From Symbiodinium natans (Eukaryota; Sar; Dinophyceae; Suessiales; Symbiodiniaceae): 64,000 nucleotides of DNA. Position numbers and translations under genes: made by a program. Shown in pieces: positions 56,140 through 64,000 of this stretch. Location: contig CAJNDS010002324.1 in assembly GCA_905221605.1 (NCBI GenBank), forward strand, positions 184,501 to 248,500, written 5' to 3'. The notes beneath the pieces were generated by a model that saw only the letters and a program-made list of their open reading frames with translations, was not told the DNA's origin and ran no database searches. Each line of letters begins with the position of its first letter. Positions within the stretch are counted from its first letter, which is position 1.

Positions 56140-56829
56140 TGCTGTCTGCCAGCAGTGGCAAAGGCAATGCGCAAAACATCACTTCGGCCAATTACATCAG
56201 CAACGGCTACCAACGGACCGGCTGGGAGACCTGGTTTAGGAAGTTTGGGGTTTAGGGTTTTCCAGTACCCGGCCCCCACTTCAGCTTCGTTTTTGGAGCT
56301 TCCTCTATTTCTACTCGTACCACTTAGCTGAGGCACCGTGAACCCCGTGCCCCGCCAGCAAGGCAAAGTGGATGCAGTCTTTGCCGATCTTTTTTTTCTC
56401 CTGTACTTTCTGGTAGCAGGCCGCATCACAGCAGGCAAGCGATCACGCCGTGGTGGAGACAATCAAGGCCAATGATGGGCAGTCCAGCGTAAACCTTTTT
56501 CAGCAGCTTTCCTCAATATGAGACTGAGTCCCAGATGTTGCTGTCTGATGATTTAGTGCATCTTGTAGCAGCATGTGCCAACCTACACTGGGCGTTCTGC
56601 ACGTGCCCCATTCCACTGATGTGCTTGGAGTTAGTTGAGTGCCAGCTTCGACTGCAGCGTGTCTCCGCGAAGGTGTTCCAGGAGCCCCGACACCTGGTGG
56701 CAGCGCACTGCTCTCTGCCCACACCTCAACAAGCCTTTGGGAAATTTTGGGACCTCGGAATCGGAAGATCTGCACTCGGAGTGGACCCGAGGTTCCTACT
56801 CCGATTCGGAGCACAAGTGCTCCCAGCCT

Positions 56830-57824
56830 TCCAGGCTTAGCGGAGATTGGATTCGGGAAGCGCTGGGCAGTGTTGCGGGCAGATGGGTCCGCAGCGTGGC
56901 CAGGTGAAGCGTTGGTCTTTGAGGTGACGACCAAGTCACCCGAAGCGAGGCCACAGTCACAACTCAGAGACGGAGAGTGAGTGAGCTTGGCATGGGAGCA
57001 TGCTGTTTCGAGAATGTTGGGATCTTTTGGGACATGACGGGATTTGTGCTGCAGGAAAGGCGTGGCGAGCCCGGGAGTGAGCCCGCCACAGGCACAGCCC
57101 ATCGTGGCCATGGCTGCCACAGCCATGTCCGCGCCACCCGTGGCTCAGCCAACTCAGCAAGTGGCAGCTCAGCCACAGCCGCAGCCCGCATGCCAGCCCA
57201 CGGCGCAGCCCGCGCAGCAGCCGCCAGCGCTGCCACAGACCACGGAGGCCTTCCCCCGAATCAAAAGGGGTTGCAGCGGTGGAAATGCCATAGCCATGGC
57301 TCATGTGATCTCTTCGTGCTATTCATATAGCATGCATGACTGAACTTGAACGACGTGTCGTGGTAGCGCATTCCACCAAGTTGTTGATCTGATGAGCTGC
57401 GTTGTATCAAAACAGAGCCCCTTGTGGAATCTTGGATGCGCAGGTTCCAACTGAGCAGGGCATCATGAACCACCTCCCTTGGTTGTCGGAGAAGCGGACT
57501 TCGCTTCTCAGCTCAAACTTTGGTGCGCTCAAGCTGTGATTCGCCCTTCTGGCGACTTCACAGCAACGTCTCTTAGCAGGCTTGGCCACGTAACTCTGGA
57601 AAAGGGCTGGGTGGCTTTCGCGTTGCATGCTGTTTTGATTGGATTCGGTTGCGTGTGGCTTGTAATCCAGAACGGCGAGGCTTTTGCAGCTCTTGGCCGA
57701 ATGGTCGCAGAGCCACCGTGTGCTGGACGACCTGACGGACCGACTGCGGCGCTTGGGTCAGGGCTCCCGAGATGTTTTAGCAACCGCAGCCTCTGACATC
57801 CCCAAGCCGCAAGGCATATTTTAG
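56830..57824 (+). CDS. P/Q-rich protein with C-terminal helix; faint FKBP15-like order
   Basis: Three blocks on the plus strand. About 56835-56975 reads LAEIGFGKRWAVLRADGSAA and WPGEALVFEVTTKSPEARP. About 57050-57285 is a P/Q-rich linker (VAQPTQQVAAQPQPQPACQP). The last exon, 57680-57824, begins after an AG acceptor and reads LLQLLAEWSQSHRVLDDLTD, then RLRRLGQGSRDVLATAASD, to a TAG at 57822-57824; it is coiled-coil-like. The 'P..ALVFEV' motif resembles the last strand of FKBP domains, and an FKBP domain followed by a P/Q linker and coiled coil is the order in FKBP15/WAFL. That is a weak hint only. Junctions between blocks are unresolved. Confidence 0.5.
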
Positions 57825-57959
57825 GGAGAGGTCTACTGTATGGGCTTGTCTTTCACCTATACTCACGCCTCACTCCCTGGTAGCCATTGATAGCAAACTT
57901 CGCACTCAGGCAGGGAGCGCGCCCCCGACCAGGGCCCCTGCGAGCTCGAGCCGGCGGCT

Positions 57960-58500
57960 GAGAGGGCACGTAAATCGCAACGCTAGGGTTTAGAGTTTAG
58001 GGTGTTTAGGGATCCGCAGGATCTCTATACATTCTATACTGGTATATAAGGCAATGATTCGGTGAAAGGTCTCCCTGTCAACATTTCATCCCGTGGACCC
58101 TGCGCAAAGCGAACCAAAGGGTTCCAGGAACATGACATGAGCATAAGCACAAGTCACGCCACGGTGCAACCTGCTGTCACCCAATCTACTCGCATCGCGT
58201 TGGCACATTGCCTAGGACGGGACTCAGGCAGGTGATTGCCATGGTAAGTTCTGGCCTTGGGACTGCGACGGAGGTGCTAACTTGTGAGCTGTTCATGCAG
58301 CGTTGATGCTCAGCTTCGTCCCAGCCATTGGCTCGTTTTTAAGGCGTTTGTGAGCCGTCCGGAGTGGAATGCTTTCTTAGGGGCAGGTTCTGCTTCAGAG
58401 AGGCCAGTTGCAACAGCTTTCCGGGAACATGCCTCCCAGCAAATTTTTTGAGATTCAAAGCAAAACTGTCACATTTTGATTCGCAGCTACACGTACAGCA
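57960..58500. other. No supportable gene
   Basis: Contains one short TTTAGGG-like patch (57985-58010). No coding signal seen. Confidence 0.45.
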
Positions 58501-58512
58501 GCTTCGCAAGTT

Positions 58513-58800
58513 TTAGTCAGGCAATTTAGGTCCACTAGGTCCAATTGGTCCGATGGCCACAGCCGTGCGCCGAAGCACTGTCATCTGGACCCGAGTGCCG
58601 CGTTCGAGGAAGGGCGCAGGTTGAGGATTCGAGAGAAAATTAGGAGTTGTGAGCGGCATGCTTTCTGCAAGTAGGACTGAGTAACTAAGTAGGTTCTGCA
58701 CCCGAGGGAGTGCCCGGGCCAGGCGTCTCGCTTTGAACTCGTTTGAAGCCTCGAAGTGTGCCCTCGGGTTGGGCAGCTCCAGATACTTCGCGGCCTCCAC
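58513..58800 (-). CDS. Possible minus-strand exon, unrecognised
   Basis: The frame from an ATG at 58800 reads MEAAKYLELPNPRAHFEASN, then EFKARRLARALPRVQNLL, of good composition, then a weaker tail. It would be divergent from the WD40 gene. There is no splice or homology support. Confidence 0.25.
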   Translation of the reverse strand: MEAAKYLELPNPRAHFEASNEFKARRLARALPRVQNLLSYSVLLAESMPLTTPNFLSNPQPAPFLERGTRVQMTVLRRTAVAIGPIGPSGPKLPD

Positions 58801-58896
58801 AGCGGCTCACGTGCAAACTTGAGGAGTTTTCTGGTTGCTTCGGATCAGCCCCTTCTGTTTGAAGATGCGGATGTCTCTCAAGTTAAGGAAGAACAT

Positions 58897-58946
58897 GGCA
58901 GAACATGGCAGAGCATGGCATGGCAGAACATGGCGGACATGGCAGA
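58897..58946. repeat. Short repeat 'aacatggcag'
   Basis: Five imperfect copies of AACATGGCAG/AGCATGGCA, probably in a 5' intron of the WD40 gene. Confidence 0.85.
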
Positions 58947-58977
58947 ACTAAGGACACCGCTTGTTTTCTGCACAAGC

Positions 58978-61692
58978 GCCCTGCCGCCTTGCCGAAGTGC
59001 ACTGGACACCGTGCCGCACGGAGTAACTTGCGACGACTTGCTGATTCCAAGGTACGCTCCGTCAACTTTAGCTCCAGTGGCCAGCTGCTGTGCACATCCT
59101 CAGAGGCGGAACAGTTCGGAGCCTAACTTAAGGGATTTTGTTCAGGCCTCAACAACCTGACTAGGATGGGACAGCGCGGGTCTACGAACTGGAGACAGGA
59201 CGCATGGTCAAGGACAGAAAACCTCATGGGCGTGTAGTCGGTAGGCCTTTGTTGGGACAGGGCGAGAAGGACTTCTAGTATTCTAGTACCAGTTCCGTAT
59301 AGTTCTGTGCTGTAGGAGGTTGACCATGGGACCACGATCTGGTGGTCCGATTTTAGCCGCGATGGGTCGATGCTGTGCACAGCCTCGGACGATCGATCTG
59401 TGAGAGTCTATGACTGCAAGACTTGGAAGCTTCTGGAGATGTTTGGGCATGGGCTGCCCGCGAAATGCGCGAGCTTCAGTCCAGATGGCCAGTTCGTCGC
59501 GACGGCTTCGGGTGATGCTTTCGCAAGGATCTTCGATTTGGAGGAAGGGGAAGAGGTGGCCAAGTCGGGGGACTGTAGAAGTCCATGTTGCAGTGTGGTG
59601 TGATGAAGACCCATGCCCAAACCGTGAAGGTGGCCAAGTTGAAGCATGACAGCTGGGTCATCTCTGTCCGCTACAGTCCGGTGCCAAGTCCGGAATTTCT
59701 GTGGTTTCCAAGCTTCACAGCCTCCCGGTGATTCGCTCTGGAGCATTTAAGAAGAGTGAGAACAGGTCGTGCCTTTGAGCATGTCTTGTGCTTTTGTGAT
59801 GAAGACTGTGGTTTCTAATTGTTTTGTGGCCACTCGTCCTCCCAGACGGAAATCTACATTGCGGGCGCGAACGGTGTCTCCACACCGCACCGTCCGCGGC
59901 CGTCCGCACCGTCCGCGGCCATCCGCACCGTCCGCGGCCATCCGCACCGTCCGCCTCTGACACGCACCGCCCGCCGCCCATGTGCTCCCTTCTGCTTGGA
60001 TCCTTCTAGCTGTGTCCCCCCTACAAGTGAGAATCGTGGTCATTTTATTCTGTGCGAGTGAAAGCGAATGCGTCACGTTCCCACCCGTCCGCGCTCTTGT
60101 GTGCCTTCTCGCTTTCGCCCGCATCCTTTTAAGTGTTTTGAAAGGTCCGGATGGGACACTGCTGGCGACAGGCCCGCACTACATCTTACATCCTGGCTTT
60201 CCCATGTGCTTGCTGTTTAATTCTTTCAGCTTTGCCATCAGAAGTGATTGAGCAGAGAGGCTCAGCAGACAAGTGCATCCGGACCTTTGACGTGACGTCC
60301 CGTGATGCCAAGCTCGCCCAACGCTCACTTCCGATGATTCCATCCTCTTCAATGATAGTCATTGGTAGCCCATATGTCGCTGTGTTAACATGGCTTTGGA
60401 CGGAGGTTTCCAAGCGGAAATTCACCGGCCTTGTGACTTGCGTGGACTTCAGCCCAGATTCCAGGAGTCTCGTCTTACATGTGGCATGGTGTCGCATGGA
60501 GCAGGGCTTGGATGCTTCTAGTTTCCCGACTGCAGGTTCATTTGCGTGACCACGACTCGCACAGAGGATCAGACGCAGATTGTCGAGGTTGCGAGTGGGC
60601 GGCAGGAGATGGCCATTGAGCAAGATGCTCTGACTGTCTCTGCCAGGCCTGGACTCTGTTGCAGTGCTAAGTCTAAGACTTGTTTTCCTCAGAGCCTTGG
60701 AGCCTTCATCCAGCTTTGGTAGGTTTTCTCCTGACGGTGCGGCTGGGCATGCACCAGAGCTGGGGCGAGACATACAGGATGTGCAACATGCCCAGCTGAG
60801 GACAGGGTCTGTGCAGTGTCATCTGATCATGCTCGGGTCTTCAATGTGCCTTGGTTCCGAGCTTCGAAAACCTCTATGAAGTCTATGCCACGGTTGTGTA
60901 ACTGTGCATGTGGCCGAAGCTACGTCGCAGTCTGGCACTAATGGATCCTAGTCCCAGCCCCAAGCTGCGTCATATCATGGCTGTTTCCTGAGCCACAGCT
61001 GCTTTGCGGCACTGTGTGCCCCGGGAACAACTCCTCGTGTGCGTAAGATGTGAACTTCTGGCGCAAGGCATGCACAATGTAGGAGAATTGAAAAGGGTCT
61101 CATGAAACAGGCTTGCGCAGCTCGGCCCAAAGATGGCAAAATCATGCAAAAGCAGCCCGGAAGGGGCGAGGTGTGTCAGTGCTGTTAGATACACGTCCCA
61201 CGTGTATATTGGCTAAATTACGGTGCTGCGTCCGGCATCACGGGGATTGGGCAGTGGCCGTGAAAACCTGATGAGGCTCGCTCGGGCGAAATTATCTGCT
61301 GCTTCGAGCATGGAGTTCACGTGAATTACGCGGCGATGCGAGCCTTTGCAGCAGAAGCCTTACCGTGGAGGTTTCCCAAGGACGGGTTGCCTTGACATAT
61401 GGCTCCCAGAAGCGCTCAGCCTCAAAAAGACAAAGGGCCACTGGCTAACGCGACCTAACATGACGTTGCTAGCTTGACCTCTCACTTGAACTCAGATCAG
61501 CTCCTTCGATGTAGGTTGTCTGGGCGGCCATAAACATACCGAAACAATCACATAAGATTCTACTTTGCAGTCGGCTTGTCTTCAGGTGCGGATGGCCTGC
61601 TTTGCACGGCTGCGACGGATGGTGCAGTGCGCTTCTTCGCTGTCGGTGACGGGCATGCAGGAGAAGCCTGGAAAAGCAGCTTATGCTCTTAG
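58978..61692 (+). CDS. WD40-repeat protein
   Basis: A beta-propeller scaffold of unknown partner. Phase-matched exons: about 58978-59015 (ALPKCTGHRA), 59052-59105 (VRSVNFSSSGQLLCTSSE), 59165-59233 (DGTARVYELETGRMV), 59319-59555 (WWSDFSRDGSMLCTASDDRS, CASFSPDGQFVATASGD, ARIFDLEEGEE), 59630-59680 (VAKLKHDSWVISVRYSP), 59846-59873, 60145-60171, 60260-60291 (ADKCIRTFD), 60406-60464 (FTGLVTCVDFSPDSR), 60536-60635 (FICVTTTRTEDQTQIVEVAS) and the last at 61586-61692 (ADGLLCTAATDGAVRFFAVG, TAG at 61692). Exons between 60636 and 61585 are not fixed; FSPDGAAGHAPELG near 60724 is a candidate. Donors are GC, GT and GA. At least six WD-type blades are visible. I cannot name the orthologue, and the start is uncertain. 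Confidence 0.8.
59882..59962. repeat. 19-bp minisatellite (CCGTCCGCGGCCATCCGCA)
   Basis: About four tandem GC-rich units in the intron between exons 59846-59873 and 60145-60171 of the WD40 gene. Confidence 0.9.
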
Positions 61693-62432
61693 ACAGAGCA
61701 TCCAAAACTGACAAGGCTTAGTCAGGCTGGGCGAGCTAGAGCGGCTGAATTTCATAGCACGATGCAAGGTTGTTTCCACCTGCGTGTTTCTGGAAGCAAG
61801 CGTGTATGAGTGTATGTAGGGTTGTGCTGGCTTTCATTCAGAAGTTGGTGCACTTTCACAAGCTTCGATGTTTTGCATCGAAGGAGGCTAGATGACATGC
61901 CAATCAACACTTGCCTAAGTTGTCGAATGAGCTGTAGCATGTTTCGAATGTTGAAGTATTTGATGAAGGATGCCAGAGGGTCAGTGCTCGGCTGAGGAGT
62001 TTGGGGTTTTAAGTTACGTGGTGTGCCAAAGCAACTTGCAGATCTTGCTTTGGTTAGTTTCCTTCTGTCAACGGTGTCATACGGACGCAGGCTGTCTGTA
62101 GTGTGTCACGATGGAAGGCTCATGTGACGAGAGCGTCTGCAGCCCTGCGTAGGACACCATGTGAGTGAGCGGATCAATTCCCAGATAGAGTAGTTAGCTG
62201 CAAGTTGTGCCCAAAGAGCGGCACAAAGCAACGATGGAAAAGAAACAGCATGCTTTTGATTAAGGTGCGTGAGCTCAGTCTGCTGTTGCTTCAACATCTT
62301 TTGGGGCACACCGTCTTTCTTCGCTTTCCTGTGCGCATTCCGAGTGACCCAAGTCTAATCTCTGTATGGCGTCGCAATGCTGGCAGTTCAGGCCGAGACC
62401 TCCTGCAGCAGTTCGAGTTTCTCGAGCTGAAG

Positions 62433-62842
62433 GCCCTTTGATTCGATCTTTCGCTTTGTGACCAAAGTGGCCCAAGCAGCCCAAGTTGAAGCCGTGGCAG
62501 ACAAGCACCTACGAAAACTTGCGTGTGGCTTTTCACGGGGCTGGCGAGCTCGCGCCTCAATTCGTCCATCATTCCGTCTCAGTCTCTTCACACGAGATGG
62601 CCTCCAGTATTCCTAAGTGGTGTCCTCGAGGCCAGCACCGGTGTTGCCGACGCCTCCTTCGAGGCCGCCGGAGATGTTCCCACCCTCGCCGGAGAAGGCG
62701 ATCTGGGGAAGCCTGTTCACGTGCACCCACTTGCTCGGCTGTGGTGTCTCTCGAGAGCCTCTTCTGTTCTCGCGCAGATGGCTGCACTCAAGGGCCTGGA
62801 GGCAGCGATGAGTCGGGTTGTGTCCTTCCTGGTGGCCCAGTA
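62433..62842 (+). CDS. Probable exons of an unrecognised gene
   Basis: After an acceptor at 62431-62432 the plus strand reads PFDSIFRFVTKVAQAAQVEA and VADKHLRKLA (to about 62521). A second block from 62631, also after an AG, reads ASTGVADASFEAAGDVPTLA and GEGDLGKP, up to a GT donor (about 62715). A third (about 62778-62842) reads MAALKGLEAAMSRVVSFL to a stop. They look like one alanine-rich helical protein that follows the WD40 gene. The family is unrecognised. Confidence 0.45.
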
Positions 62843-63382
62843 GTACGGTACCCTTTACTCTTTTTCGGGTTCTGGGTTCCCTTATAAAGTGACCAACCAA
62901 AAAAGGGTGCCCTTATTATAATATGGTTACTGGGGTACCAAGCCTTGATTCAGGCTTCTAGGTGTTTGGGCGATACCCCCCCTTAGCGTCTTGATTTCAG
63001 GCACAACTTGTAATTTGTAACCTTTCCATGGGCCTTGCAGTATTCTTTTACAAGCAGTATTCCTTTCGGAGCCATCGGACATATTGGGCCATGCCCTCGG
63101 AATTGGCAGCATTGGGGATTTTGCTGCTGCTCTCGACCTAAACCTTAAACTGATGTTGCCAGGCCGGGCTCAGTGCTATGTCAGTCGGGCGCCCCGCAGC
63201 ACCTCCCGTTGTTCCCAGGCCTTTGGGCTGCTTGAAAATGAATAGAGATGGCAAAAGCAGTTCATTTGGTAGTTTGGGATACGCATAGACATAATTGGGG
63301 CAGAGCGGCTTTGTCGCCCAGTGGCCACTCCCCAATACCCCACAAACAGGATCGCATCTCATCGTTTGACACCTTTTTGTAG

Positions 63383-64000
63383 TTCGTCATGTCCTTGCCA
63401 TGCAAGTCTTTGCCAGGTTGCACTTGGGCGCTGCCAAGAATGGCGTTGACATTGACTCAGCGGTCACGAGACCCAGCTGGAGGGCTTATTCGCCTCAGAC
63501 CGCCAGACTTCCGAAGAGTGATGTGCGAGCCGAGAGCAGCTTCTGAAGTTACAAAGGCTTCGCAAATGCTGGCAATTTTCTGCAAACGTAAGGCCACCAA
63601 CCTGAGTGGGACGCCTTCCATGCATTCCTCGGTGTCGTGGCTGCACTGGCTGGCGGAGACTCGAAGCATGCCCTCCCGACTCGCTGGATTCCCGTTTTCC
63701 CAAGGACGAGTCGCTCTGCTCTCCTGCGGGCCCCTCCCCGCCTCTGCCGAAGGAGGGGAGTTCTTTTGCGTCACGCAGCCAGCTCTCTACAGAGCCTGGC
63801 CTAGAGCAAATGGAGCACTAGCCTCGCTCGCCTCACCTGCCCCTCAAGTCTTAGTTTGAACTGGTTTCATGTTGCCACACTTGCAAGATCAAAGTGCATG
63901 GACTCTGTGCGTGGCTGCTACTGCCCTTCCAGGATCTGTCACAAGTGGTGGGCCTTTTAGCGCGCGACTTCGGCAAGATTTCGGCGTGTTTTCACAGCCT
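63383..64000 (+). CDS. Probable exons of an unrecognised gene, cut by the window end
   Basis: Blocks: about 63383-63530 (VLAMQVFARLHLGAAKNGVD, then IDSAVTRPSWRAYSPQ), about 63605-63690 (WDAFHAFLGVVAALAGGDSK) and 63933-64000 after a 'ttccag' acceptor (DLSQVVGLLARDFGKISACF), which runs off the end. These are plus-strand and could continue the gene at 62433-62842. No domain is recognised. The 156-codon frame at 63389-63859 mixes phases and is not used. Confidence 0.45.

Noticed and set aside
62840-62950. Possible second fold-back element (ggtacc near both ends)
   Set aside because: Only the palindromic GGTACC is shared. The arms do not pair well enough when read against each other or against the element at 8699-8810.

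Overview
The window looks like nuclear DNA of a dinoflagellate (Symbiodiniaceae-like is my best guess; the species is not determinable). The evidence is: many arrays and degenerate relatives of TTTAGGG/CCCTAAA; genes cut into short exons whose reading frames join only if most introns start with GC (some GT, a few GA) and end in AG followed by G; a CCCH zinc-finger protein of the type I associate with dinoflagellates; and abundant microsatellites and homopolymer tracts. There is no bacterial gene organisation. Most long open frames in the window are shadows, and real proteins appear as short spliced blocks.

Layout. 1-4.7 kb and 17.4-23.0 kb are two copies of one segmental duplication. Each carries a minus-strand membrane-protein gene and a minus-strand secreted or membrane-directed ankyrin-repeat gene (12 versus 18 repeats including the first partial one), followed by gene-free repeat DNA. 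4.7-12.4 kb and 23-27 kb are a mosaic of telomere-like heptamers, poly-C tracts and diverged copies of a few recurring blocks. 12.5-16.6 kb holds three spliced minus-strand genes, one multi-membrane-spanning. 27-31.4 kb holds one well resolved minus-strand gene (28.0-29.5 kb) with telomere-like repeats inside its introns, plus further minus-strand exons. 31.5-32.8 kb is a strand-switch region with a 518-bp TAG array and T-rich DNA. From 32.8 kb nearly all genes run on the plus strand: an unknown protein (32.8-33.4), a protein built from PWDEIAEKAKATGVSMKEAA-type repeats (34.3-36.1), a LUC7-like U1 snRNP factor (39.8-42.3), a CCCH zinc-finger protein with a row of tiny P/M/Q-rich exons (44.7-48.5), an unknown gene (49.1-50.9), mitochondrial ribosomal protein uL16m (53.5-55.1), a P/Q-rich protein (56.8-57.8), a WD40 protein (59.0-61.7) and a partly visible gene running off the right edge. 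A probable minus-strand gene (55.5-56.1) faces uL16m.

The left half reads on the minus strand and the right half on the plus strand, so the window looks like two divergent unidirectional gene arrays meeting at about 31.5-32.8 kb. The genes do not form a pathway. Two of them (LUC7 and CCCH) are RNA-binding families and one is a mitoribosomal protein. The most useful anchor is uL16m. Its conserved sequence fixes eight introns to the base (seven GC-AG, one GT-AG), and those rules then resolve the other genes. Products marked unrecognised are real coding sequence by splicing and composition, but I could not name them.
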